Shown: positions 1 to 5,323, numbered from the stretch's first letter. The stretch is 6,035 nt of DNA from Gammaproteobacteria bacterium (GCA_024280785.1 JAJRPK010000158.1:1-6035); one strand, 5' to 3'. The notes: generated by a model not told the origin, from the sequence alone. Numbers and translations: made by a program.

Positions 1-1
1 G

Positions 2-1276
2 TCGGCAGCGTCCAATCACTTGGGTATTTTTGAGTTGGCTTGGGTGGGAGTTCCCTGCGTGATTGTCACTTTGTTGTACGTGTTTATCATGGGTCGGTGG
101 TTGTTGCCAAAGGGAAAAGATATAAGTGAACAGCAGTTTGGTGATACCCGTCAATATACGGTAGAGATGCTAGTAGAGCCTGATAGCCCTCTGGTTGGCA
201 AAACCGTCGAGCAGGCAGGCCTCAGAAGCTTGCCCGGTGTGTTTTTGGTAGAGATTCAGCGAGCAGGACATCTAATTACGGCGGTAGGTCCCGCTCAAGA
301 ATTACATGGTGATGACCGTCTGGTGTTTGCGGGTAACGTTGAGTCAGTGGTCGATTTGCAAAAAATACGTGGACTTCGGCCCGTTGGCGATCAAATATTT
401 AAACTGGACTCTGAACGTTCTCAGCGCCATTTGGTAGAAGTAGTTATTTCTAACAGTTTTCCTCAAGTGGGAAAGACTGTTAAAGAGGGGCGTTTTCGCT
501 CAACTTACGGGGCGGCGATTATCGCCGTGGCAAGGGAAGGTGCCAGAATCACCGGTCGAATTGGTGATATCGTTCTCAAACCGGGTGATACTTTGCTGAT
601 CGAAGCAGGTCGTTCTTTTGAACGGCAGCAGCGCTATGTTCGGGATTTTTTATTGGTAAGAAAAATCGACGACTACAGTCCTGTATCTCACGAGCGTATG
701 CCCAGAGCGTTAGCCATATTTGCGCTTATGGTCGCCTTGGCGGCTACCGGAATGTTATCGATGTTAGAAGCCGCCATGTTGGCCGCTGGGGCAATGGTAT
801 TTAGTCATTGTACTCGCGCAGAAGAGGCTCGGAGAAGTATTGATTGGCAAGTATTAATCGTCATAGGGGCTTCAATTGCGTTAGGCGTGTCGCTTGAGAA
901 AACCGGCGCGGCATTAGCTATCGCGCAAGGGTTTATTGGTTTAGTCGGTGATTCTCCTCACGCATCATTAGCGGCACTATTTATTTTAACAGCGGGTTTT
1001 TCTGCCTTGATATCAAACGTGGCGGCAGCCGTTTTGTTGTTTCCGGTTGCGGCGGCAATTAGTCTTCAATTGGGTGTTAGCATAACGCCGTTTGCGATTA
1101 CCTTAATGATTGCCGCATCTGCCAGTTTTGCTACCCCTATCGGTTACCAAACCAACTTGATGGTTTATGGCCCTGGTGAGTATAAGTTTGTAGATTTTTT
1201 GAAAATGGGCATTCCGCTGACAGTCTTGGTAGGGATTACAACGGTGTTGATCGTACCAACGGTTTGGCAGTTTTAA
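2..1276 (+). CDS. SLC13/DASS-family permease with two TrkA-C (RCK_C) domains, 5'-truncated by the window edge
   Basis: This is the C-terminal two thirds of an inner-membrane anion permease of the divalent anion:sodium symporter type (SLC13-like, similar in layout to E. coli YfbS). The frame is open to the first bases (S-A-A-S-N-H before the TTG at 20), so that TTG is an internal Leu and the true start lies to the left; family members are about 580-620 aa. Counting from the TTG, there is a membrane helix at about 6-28, a first TrkA-C domain at about 43-118, a second at about 135-215 (both with the LVGKTV/QVGKTV strand typical of the fold), then several membrane helices from about 228 to 417. 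The family signatures SNVAAAVLLFP (332-342) and ATPIGYQTNLMVYGPG (371-386) are intact. TrkA-C domains are thought to bind a regulatory ligand. The substrate (sulfate, dicarboxylate or other anion) cannot be read from sequence. The oxygenase gene starts 16 bp downstream, suggesting co-transcription. Confidence 0.93.
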   Translation, partial: SAASNHLGIFELAWVGVPCVIVTLLYVFIMGRWLLPKGKDISEQQFGDTRQYTVEMLVEPDSPLVGKTVEQAGLRSLPGVFLVEIQRAGHLITAVGPAQELHGDDRLVFAGNVESVVDLQKIRGLRPVGDQIFKLDSERSQRHLVEVVISNSFPQVGKTVKEGRFRSTYGAAIIAVAREGARITGRIGDIVLKPGDTLLIEAGRSFERQQRYVRDFLLVRKIDDYSPVSHERMPRALAIFALMVALAATGMLSMLEAAMLAAGAMVFSHCTRAEEARRSIDWQVLIVIGASIALGVSLEKTGAALAIAQGFIGLVGDSPHASLAALFILTAGFSALISNVAAAVLLFPVAAAISLQLGVSITPFAITLMIAASASFATPIGYQTNLMVYGPGEYKFVDFLKMGIPLTVLVGITTVLIVPTVWQF

Positions 1277-1292
1277 TGAGTGGGAACCATCG

Positions 1293-2135
1293 ATGGTAAA
1301 GGAGCAAGCTGAACCCGAAATAGTACAGTGGGTACAAGAAACCTTGGCTTCGGGCAGGGTGCCGTGTTTGATTCGCGATATGTTGCTCCAAAATAATTAT
1401 TCCTTAGCGGCGATAGAGTCAGTGATGGGGTCGGCATATCCTCCAGAAAATGAAGCAATGGTTCCTTTTCACGACTATCAGGCCTTTGCAAATATAGCTT
1501 TAACGCGAGATTCACACCCGGAGTTTAGTGATCGAATTATTCGTCGCGTTGACAACGATAAACTGCAACTGTATGTGATCGATGATTTTCTTAATGATAA
1601 AGAATGTAGTGAACTTGTCGATATTAGTCTGCCGATAGCAGAGCCTTCCTTGTTGGCAAACGGACAGCCCATTCAGGGCCGTACTAGTACAAGCTGTTAT
1701 TTAAAACCAGAGCATGGCGCAATTGTCGGTCAAATAGATGCGAAAATTGCACGGCTGTTGGGAATTCAACTGGGGTTTGCAGAGCTCATTCAGGCGCAGT
1801 TTTATGAAGAGAAACAAGAATACGTTTCTCATGCGGATGTTTTTGGCCCTAAAGTATTGGCAGAAGCTCGTCGCACTTTATTACATCCCGGGCAAAGAAC
1901 CTGGACCTGCATGGTTTATCTGGAAGTGCCAGAGCAGGGCGGAAACACACGATTTGTCGAACTGGATATGGAATTTGAGCCCAAGCTAGGAACAGCTGTA
2001 GCGTGGAATAATCTTTATCGAGATGGAAATATTAATTACGATTCTCGTCATCAAGCATTACCGGTAGTAAGAGGCCGTAAAGCGGTTATTACAAAGTGGT
2101 TTCGTGATGAAGGAACGGGTAACGTATTTTTTTAG
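1293..2135 (+). CDS. 2-oxoglutarate/Fe(II)-dependent oxygenase, prolyl 4-hydroxylase-like
   Basis: This is a 280-aa cytoplasmic protein of the P4H-like double-stranded beta-helix class, which couples 2-oxoglutarate decarboxylation to hydroxylation of a substrate. The catalytic core is at about 90-275. It has the iron ligands H180 and D182 (SHADVF) and H253 (SRHQALPV), and K263, ten residues after the distal His, where P4H enzymes bind the 2-oxoglutarate C5 carboxylate. The strands MVYLEVPEQGGNTRF (207-221), PKLGTAVAWNNL (230-241) and VVRGRKAVITKWFR (258-271) match the usual P4H layout, so all catalytic residues are present. The N-terminal 50 residues form a helical segment with no catalytic motif, possibly a small binding domain. 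ATG at 1293 is the first usable start in this frame; no clear Shine-Dalgarno sequence precedes it, which fits translation coupled to the permease 16 bp upstream. The substrate (a protein prolyl residue, a free amino acid or other) is unknown. Confidence 0.88.
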   Translation: MVKEQAEPEIVQWVQETLASGRVPCLIRDMLLQNNYSLAAIESVMGSAYPPENEAMVPFHDYQAFANIALTRDSHPEFSDRIIRRVDNDKLQLYVIDDFLNDKECSELVDISLPIAEPSLLANGQPIQGRTSTSCYLKPEHGAIVGQIDAKIARLLGIQLGFAELIQAQFYEEKQEYVSHADVFGPKVLAEARRTLLHPGQRTWTCMVYLEVPEQGGNTRFVELDMEFEPKLGTAVAWNNLYRDGNINYDSRHQALPVVRGRKAVITKWFRDEGTGNVFF

Positions 2136-2172
2136 TTTTCTCCGTCTTTAACCCATCTATAATGCACCTATA

Positions 2173-2206
2173 GAAAGTAGAGACCAAAAGAAACTAGAGA
2201 CCAAAT
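2173..2206. repeat. 17-bp tandem duplication in a convergent intergenic gap
   Basis: Two adjacent 17-bp units, 2173-2189 and 2190-2206, differ at only two positions and share the core TAGAGACCAAA. They lie between the ends of the convergent oxygenase and sulfotransferase genes. A weak AT-rich inverted repeat, TCTATA (2156-2161) and TATAGA (2169-2174), lies just before them. No convincing Rho-independent terminator is visible for either gene. This is probably a replication-slippage duplication. Confidence 0.6.
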
Positions 2207-2224
2207 GGATTCTTAAAAAGTGGC

Positions 2225-3046
2225 CTATTGAGAAATTAATTCATATCCAATAGCTTTGTGTAATTGATTGATTTTAGCTATTCGATCTGGCGAGATCTTT
2301 TGAACATCCAAGGTTTTCTTTCCCACGGATGATTTTTCTATTTTTTGAGTGTCAATAATTTTGTAATCGCCGCGACCAATTTTTCGCTCTTGGGTGAAAA
2401 TTCTATCTATCAGCTGTTCATCCCACGCTACGCCTAAAAATTTGAATAATGCTTTTAATAAATTTTCGGTGTCATTGACAATGGCCTCGTAAGGCAATCT
2501 AAAGCATTGTTTTGGATTGAATTGCTCGTAGTTCAAGCTCGCACTAACCATCCAAATCCAATAATCGACCAAGCCATTGATAACGTCGGCGTTCGCATTT
2601 TTGATAAATGGGTCAAACCCGTAGTCGCCCATATCAGTATCGGCATTGACGATATCCAGTGCCGAACTGACTTGATCTAAACAGTTTCTATAGAGGCAGA
2701 TATATTTCGCGTTGGGAAATACTTGGTGAATCAGTGACATTTCGGGGAGAGTTCTCACCGACTTTTCACACCAAATTGATTTCTGCTGTTCACGGGCGTA
2801 CGGCATCATTATGTCGTCGATATGCTGTTGAATTTTTTGCGCAATGATCGTTTGTTTTTGTTCCGGAGTAGCATCTACTTTAAATTGGCTAAGGTTTCTA
2901 AAGATGGGTTGTAGTTGAGAAGCCAGCTGAGAAAGGTGTAGTTCTGGAGGGCAAAAAATTTCGGCGTGAGTATCCAGGATATACCGCAATAAAGTCGAGC
3001 CCGATCGCGAGCAGCAGAGCACAAATATCGGAGGGGATGATGCCAT
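2225..3046 (-). CDS. Sulfotransferase family protein (PAPS-dependent type)
   Basis: This is a 273-aa protein that probably transfers a sulfuryl group from PAPS to a hydroxyl or amine on a glycan, lipid or small molecule. Near its N terminus is the 5'-phosphosulfate-binding loop SRSGSTLLR (residues 13-21), preceded by the PPIFVL strand usual for the family. At about 115-130 is the segment YICLYRNCLDQVSSAL, which fits the 3'-phosphate-binding motif with its Arg and Ser. The C-terminal YEAIVNDTENLLKALFKFLG helix region is also typical. I chose ATG 3046 because the phosphate loop then sits at the usual distance from the N terminus and AGGA lies 11 nt upstream. The frame is open further to a GTG at 3136, but those 30 extra residues look unlike the family and have no Shine-Dalgarno sequence. 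The gene stands alone, convergent with the oxygenase and divergent from the DUF4389 gene. The acceptor substrate is unknown. Confidence 0.85.
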   Translation of the reverse strand: MASSPPIFVLCCSRSGSTLLRYILDTHAEIFCPPELHLSQLASQLQPIFRNLSQFKVDATPEQKQTIIAQKIQQHIDDIMMPYAREQQKSIWCEKSVRTLPEMSLIHQVFPNAKYICLYRNCLDQVSSALDIVNADTDMGDYGFDPFIKNANADVINGLVDYWIWMVSASLNYEQFNPKQCFRLPYEAIVNDTENLLKALFKFLGVAWDEQLIDRIFTQERKIGRGDYKIIDTQKIEKSSVGKKTLDVQKISPDRIAKINQLHKAIGYELISQ

Positions 3047-3070
3047 GTAGAGGTAGGTCCTGTTATCAGT

Positions 3071-3083
3071 CGAGAAATTCTCG
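3071..3083. promoter_or_regulatory. Perfect inverted repeat CGAGAA-A-TTCTCG upstream of the sulfotransferase start
   Basis: The 13-bp inverted repeat lies 25 bp upstream of the chosen sulfotransferase ATG. On the minus strand the weak -10-like TATAGT sequences at 3097-3092 and 3092-3087 sit just before it, without a good -35. It could be an operator near the transcription start or a small 5'-UTR hairpin. If the GTG at 3136 were the true start, it would lie inside the coding sequence and mean little. Confidence 0.3.
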
Positions 3084-3221
3084 TTCACTATACTATACGT
3101 TACTTTTCTCAGGATGGGGATAGACAAGAACGCCACTCGGTATGCAGCGAGTCAGCCATAGTGAGATTATGCTAGCTCTTCTCAGTTAGACGAGGCAGTA
3201 TGAGCATTGAGTAGCGTGAGC

Positions 3222-3262
3222 TTTGACTGCACGTTTGACTGCACAGTAAGACTACACATATT
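3222..3262 (+). promoter_or_regulatory. Candidate promoter with TTTGACTGCAC direct repeats ahead of the DUF4389 gene
   Basis: TTTGACTGCAC occurs at 3222-3232 and again at 3234-3244, a 12-bp period, and a degenerate third unit (TAAGACTACACA, 3247-3258) follows. The TTGACT inside the second copy (3235-3240) can act as a -35 box, with CATATT at 3257-3262 as a -10 after a 16-bp spacer. That would start transcription near 3269, just before the ribosome binding site. The repeats could equally be tandem operator half-sites, since each falls on one face of the helix at close to a helical-turn spacing. The call rests on consensus matching by eye. Confidence 0.35.
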
Positions 3263-3273
3263 TGAGTTAATTT

Positions 3274-3280
3274 GGAGGTG
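3274..3280 (+). promoter_or_regulatory. Strong ribosome binding site GGAGGTG deciding the DUF4389 start
   Basis: GGAGGTG ends 4 bp before ATG 3285 (the purine-rich stretch continues to GGGG at 3283). It fixes the start at 3285 although the frame is open 26 codons further upstream; those codons fall in the repeat and promoter region and read as noise. Confidence 0.75.
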
Positions 3281-3284
3281 GGGT

Positions 3285-3617
3285 ATGACTGAAGAAAGAG
3301 ATGAGCGGGAAAAGTTACCGGTAGAGTCGAAAGATCCATCTGAGGGGCTAACAGAAGATACAAGTTCGCAAACTATTTGGATGCGGCTATTTTTTATGGT
3401 GGTGGTTGTCTTTCTTTATAGCGTTTCACGTTTTGTGGTTGCTGCGGTAATCGTCATCCAGTTTTTTTGTGTACTACTGACCGACGAACCGAATGATAAC
3501 CTCAAGCGTTTTGGTCGACAGTTGGCAACCTTTATTTTTCAAATTATTCGCTATCTAACATTTAATACCGAACAGCGTCCATTTCCTTTTGACCTTGAAT
3601 GGCCAGAAGACCGGTAA
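3285..3617 (+). CDS. DUF4389 domain-containing inner-membrane protein
   Basis: This is a 110-aa protein. The first 30 residues are acidic, charged and probably cytoplasmic. Residues about 33-65 are strongly hydrophobic, enough for one long or two short membrane helices. They are followed by the DUF4389 hallmark: the TDEPNDNLKRFGRQLATFIFQI stretch (about 66-87), RYLTFNTEQ, then PFPF (99-102) and a terminal EWPED. The length is usual for the family. DUF4389 proteins are small gammaproteobacterial membrane proteins of unknown function. The start is set by the strong ribosome binding site, so the gene is probably well translated. It is divergent from the sulfotransferase and appears monocistronic; no partner is apparent from context. 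Confidence 0.85.
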   Translation: MTEERDEREKLPVESKDPSEGLTEDTSSQTIWMRLFFMVVVVFLYSVSRFVVAAVIVIQFFCVLLTDEPNDNLKRFGRQLATFIFQIIRYLTFNTEQRPFPFDLEWPEDR

Positions 3618-3636
3618 GTGTATATTTAAGCTGTCG

Positions 3637-3684
3637 GGGGTAGCAATGTCCCCTTGACTAAGGGTGTTGAAATAATTTGGGACA
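3637..3684. repeat. Overlapping, mutually exclusive inverted repeats
   Basis: Three pairings compete for the same C tract: GGGG (3637-3640) with CCCC (3650-3653); CCCTT (3651-3655) with AAGGG (3660-3664) around a 4-nt loop; and TGTCCC (3647-3652) with GGGACA (3679-3684), 38 bp end to end. No U tract follows, so this is not a standard terminator. It may be an attenuator-like structure, an operator, or a small transposon-derived relic bounded by TGTCCC...GGGACA. Confidence 0.35.
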
Positions 3685-3799
3685 CTCATTACTTTAAACT
3701 GTCAGTTGGTGGGTGAGCCGGTTTACATTAGATGATTTTACGAGAAATATTTGAAAAAGTATGGTGTGTTTTCCAAGGAATTATTTTGAAGATCGACAT

Positions 3800-3821
3800 A
3801 GTGCTACACGAGGCCAGCACT
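3800..3821 (+). repeat. 6-bp stem hairpin upstream of the DUF1566 gene
   Basis: AGTGCT (3800-3805) pairs with AGCACT (3816-3821) around a 10-nt loop and is followed by TTAGTTTGTT. It resembles a weak terminator for the DUF4389 transcript, but the stem is short and the T tract is broken. Confidence 0.25.
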
Positions 3822-3892
3822 TTAGTTTGTTAATGGACAATAGCCGTTGATTCTGGTCTACTATCAGTCCCCCCCTTGGCTCCTAATGGATT

Positions 3893-3899
3893 TAGGAGT
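3893..3899 (+). promoter_or_regulatory. Ribosome binding site TAGGAGT deciding a TTG start
   Basis: TAGGAGT lies 6 bp before TTG 3906. This spacing is ideal and selects the TTG at 3906 over an earlier TTG at 3876; the latter would place a non-signal-like MAPNGFRSNT in front of the signal peptide. Confidence 0.75.
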
Positions 3900-3905
3900 A
3901 ACACC

Positions 3906-4610
3906 TTGAAAATAATAATTTCTTTTATCGCTTTAATGGCGATGTCTTCCGTTTCTCATTCAGCTTTAGTGGGTCGTGATTTAGACGGTAATTTAGCTAC
4001 CTTCGAAGCGTATTACGATACCGATCAAGATATTACGTGGCTTGCCGATGCCAACTATGCGCAATCCAGTGGGTATGATGCCGATGGCCTTATGACATGG
4101 TCAACTGCAAATGTTTGGGCCGACAGTTTAACGTTAGGTGGTTATACCAATTGGCGTTTACCCAAAACGGTGGATGTTGGCAACGATGGCCCGACCGGTA
4201 CTAGCATTTACAAGGGCGTGGATTACGGCTATAACATTACAACCCACAGTGAAATGTCGTACATGTTTTATGAAATACTGGGTAATACCGCCCGTTATGA
4301 TACCAGCGGTACAGCTACGGGTTGTAATTCTTTTTGCTTAATCAATGCTGTGCCATTTTTGTTTTCCAACTCCAAGTACCAACTAAAGAACTATTGGTCG
4401 GTCACGGAGTTTGTGCCTATGACTTCTGGGGCGTGGTTCTTCAGTTTCATCGACGGCGCCCAGGTAGCGGGCGATAAAACCCGTAGTCTCTTTGCTTGGG
4501 CTGTGCACTCGGGCGATGTTGGCGCTACTAGTGTAGTGCCAGTGCCTGCTGCGGCATGGTTATTTGGTAGTGCGTTGCTGGGGATGATTGGCCTGAAAAG
4601 AAAACGTTAG
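3906..4610 (+). CDS. Secreted DUF1566 protein with VPLPA/PEP-CTERM-type exosortase sorting tail
   Basis: This is a 234-aa exported protein beginning at TTG. Residues 1-20 are a Sec signal peptide (MKIII, hydrophobic core, S-H-S-A cleavage region). Residues about 36-205 match the DUF1566 (Lcl C-terminal-like) fold, with TWLADANYAQSSGYDADG (44-61), GGYTNWRLP (78-86), YWSVTEF (163-169), AWFFSFIDG (176-184) and FAWAVHSGDVG (196-206). The C terminus is a tripartite sorting signal: VPVPA (211-215), a hydrophobic helix from about 216 to 230, and KRKR at the end. By analogy with PEP-CTERM and VPLPA-CTERM proteins, an exosortase would cut near VPVPA and the protein would be released or attached at the cell surface. 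Cys140 and Cys144 may form a disulfide. The molecular role of DUF1566 is unknown; a carbohydrate- or surface-binding role is only inferred. No exosortase gene is nearby. No clear terminator follows on this strand, though the hairpin at 4718-4742 could serve weakly. Confidence 0.9.
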   Translation: MKIIISFIALMAMSSVSHSALVGRDLDGNLATFEAYYDTDQDITWLADANYAQSSGYDADGLMTWSTANVWADSLTLGGYTNWRLPKTVDVGNDGPTGTSIYKGVDYGYNITTHSEMSYMFYEILGNTARYDTSGTATGCNSFCLINAVPFLFSNSKYQLKNYWSVTEFVPMTSGAWFFSFIDGAQVAGDKTRSLFAWAVHSGDVGATSVVPVPAAAWLFGSALLGMIGLKRKR

Positions 4611-4710
4611 AATTAACTATCGCAAGGAAGTAATATTAAATCTACCGCACATAGCCCGCCCTTCTTGAGGTGGTTGTTCCCAGTGCGTTAGCCAGAGCGA
4701 TATTCTGAAC

Positions 4711-4742
4711 AAATAAAAAAGGGCTGCTACACGCAACCCTTT
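4711..4742 (-). terminator. Rho-independent terminator of the (former) tRNA-Asn transcript
   Basis: Read on the minus strand, AAAGGG (4742-4737) pairs with CCCTTT (4723-4718). One mismatch follows, then TGC/GCA, a 5-nt loop, and after the stem TTTTTTATTT. This is a good intrinsic terminator for leftward transcription. It lies 17 bp past the encoded CCA of the tRNA-Asn fragment, as expected for the native end of a tRNA transcript. On the plus strand the T tract is only three bases, so it would be weak for the DUF1566 gene. Confidence 0.75.
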
Positions 4743-4759
4743 GATATTTAACTAGAATT

Positions 4760-4805
4760 TGGCTCCGCCTGCTGGGCTCGAACCAGCGCCCCAATGATTA
4801 ACAGT
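4760..4805 (-). pseudogene. 3' half of tRNA-Asn (GTT), 5' half missing; displaced tRNA end
   Basis: On the minus strand the 46 nt match tRNA positions 31-76 without a gap: A31, loop CTGTTAA with anticodon GTT (Asn), anticodon-stem 3' strand TCATT, variable loop GGGGC, perfect T arm GCTGG-TTCGAGC-CCAGC, acceptor 3' strand AGGCGGA, discriminator G and CCA. The partners needed for a working tRNA (TCCGCCT for the acceptor, AATGA for the anticodon stem) are absent upstream, where the sequence reads ...GGGAAACCA. The gene therefore cannot fold as a tRNA, although its 3' half is perfectly preserved and its terminator follows. That sharp change from perfect to unrelated at the anticodon loop is the usual mark of site-specific integration into a tRNA, with this copy being the displaced 3' end. 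A decayed tRNA duplicate is less likely because decay would be spread evenly. Confidence 0.8.
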
Positions 4806-4812
4806 TGGTTTC
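4795..4812. other. Candidate attachment-site crossover core (att) at the tRNA-Asn anticodon loop
   Basis: The minus-strand sequence CCAACTGTTAATCATTGG spans 4808-4791; its short inverted arms CCAA and TTGG flank the anticodon-loop bases. Tyrosine recombinases typically bind imperfect inverted core sites around a 6-8 bp overlap at just this place in tRNA genes. To the left lies the intact tRNA 3' half with its terminator (chromosome); to the right, unrelated sequence (inferred element). The recombinase gene itself is not in the window. Confidence 0.55.
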
Positions 4813-5061
4813 CCTTACCATACTGGACCACATTACCCCCTTGTTGATAGCTAGCTAGCCATTTTAAATCATCATAAACCACATTAATACCCTGTACTAC
4901 CACTATGATGTGGGAGCAATGTGGACACTTAGCACATTTTTTTACGAGTCTTTTCTTTCGCTAATACTGCGAGTGGGTTGAGGTATTGTCTGCTTTTTCT
5001 TTTGGCTCATACGTAGGTGCTGTCATCACGGTCAGCGATTGGCTGTCTCGTTAACAGTTGG
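4798..5061. repeat. 11-bp direct repeat TTAACAGTTGG: att core and a second copy 253 bp away
   Basis: TTAACAGTTGG spans the proposed crossover at 4798-4808, joining the tRNA anticodon loop to element-side bases, and recurs exactly at 5051-5061. The second copy is not followed on its left by the rest of the tRNA half. It may be a secondary core site or part of the element's own attachment region. Confidence 0.5.
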
Positions 5062-5238
5062 CTATAGCTGCAGTCATCGCTTGATCGATTTACGCCAAAT
5101 TCCCGAGATCAGCCGCCTCGTTCCCCTGTACCAAAAAGCGGTGAGCTAAGGCTTTGATATTTATAGGGTGTCGAGATATGATCAGGGGAAAGGGATTTGT
5201 GACCTCTTTAGATATGGCTCACTTTGTCTGAAGTTTAT
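4806..5238. other. Gene-free, repeat-rich end of the inferred integrated element
   Basis: I see no credible gene on either strand between the tRNA fragment and the promoter at 5239. The stretch holds an unusual number of short exact repeats, listed separately, and a 10-bp palindrome GCTAGCTAGC (4850-4859). This resembles the arm region beside a recombinase attachment site plus the upstream control region of the next gene. No integron attC, CRISPR or IS terminus was recognised. Confidence 0.45.
4825..4927. repeat. Arm-like repeats: ACCACATTA twice direct, AATGTGGAC inverted
   Basis: ACCACATTA occurs at 4827-4835 and 4878-4886, 51 bp apart. The reverse-oriented AATGTGG lies at 4919-4925, and a related GATGTGGG at 4908-4914 (rc CCCACATC). 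All fall within 125 bp of the proposed crossover. Repeated short sites in both orientations beside a core are typical of integrase arm-type or excisionase sites, but this function is inferred. Confidence 0.4.
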
Positions 5239-5323
5239 TTGATCGACTTTTCGCTATCCCTATGATTTTTAAATAATTAATGATGATTTGTGGCACTTCA
5301 CTTTCTTGGTACAGGGGAAAGGG
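5121..5323. repeat. CAGGGGAA motif cluster with a 14-bp perfect inverted repeat
   Basis: TTCCCCTGTACCAA (5121-5134) is the exact reverse complement of TTGGTACAGGGGAA (5306-5319). In addition, CAGGGGAAAGGG occurs directly at 5183-5194 and 5312-5323. All three CAGGGGAA cores lie within 203 bp, immediately upstream of the proposed start of the membrane-protein gene and flanking its candidate promoter. They could be binding sites for a regulator able to loop the promoter DNA, or ends of a small repeat. Confidence 0.5.
5239..5266 (+). promoter_or_regulatory. Candidate sigma-70 promoter of the membrane-protein gene
   Basis: TTGATC (5239-5244, 4 of 6 consensus) and TATGAT (5261-5266, 5 of 6) are separated by 16 bp. 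Transcription would begin near 5273, giving a 5' leader of about 95 nt to ATG 5367 that contains one CAGGGGAAAGGG copy. Identified by eye only. Confidence 0.4.

Larger units (their letters stand above)
3618..3892. other. Gene-free upstream region of the DUF1566 gene
   Basis: About 275 bp without a credible gene. It contains the inverted repeats listed separately. A weak promoter candidate for the DUF1566 gene is TGGACA (3834-3839) with TACTAT (3859-3864), but its 19-bp spacer is long. I searched for a sigma-54 type GG-N10-GC element, because some exosortase targets use such promoters, and found none. A run of eight Cs (3868-3875, with T at 3876) lies just before the translation start region. 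Confidence 0.4.
4739..5163. repeat. 12-bp direct repeat CTTTGATATTTA (4739-4750 and 5152-5163)
   Basis: One copy lies on the chromosomal side between the terminator and the tRNA CCA end; the other is inside the inferred element. The match is exact but AT-rich, so chance is possible. Confidence 0.4.

Noticed and set aside
1273..1672. Minus-strand open frames at 1273-1515 and 1478-1672
   Set aside because: They lie antisense to the oxygenase gene, which has full catalytic motifs, and show no family features.
1738..1989. Alternative plus-strand frame within the oxygenase
   Set aside because: It overlaps the conserved catalytic core in another frame; its composition is not protein-like.
3207..3284. 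Upstream extension of the DUF4389 gene
   Set aside because: The extension reads through repeats; a strong GGAGGTG site selects ATG 3285.
3172..3363. Minus-strand open frame over the DUF4389 start
   Set aside because: It covers the promoter repeats and the start of a well-supported gene, and has no recognisable domain.
4138..4341. Second plus-strand frame within the DUF1566 gene
   Set aside because: It is a shadow of the real frame, which carries signal peptide, domain and sorting tail.
4760..4840. A complete functional tRNA-Asn gene
   Set aside because: The 3' acceptor strand AGGCGGA and stem strand TCATT have no complementary 5' partners; only the 3' half is real.
4806..5280. CRISPR array or integron attC site
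   Set aside because: Repeats are 9-14 bp, irregularly spaced and in mixed orientations; no attC core pair was found.
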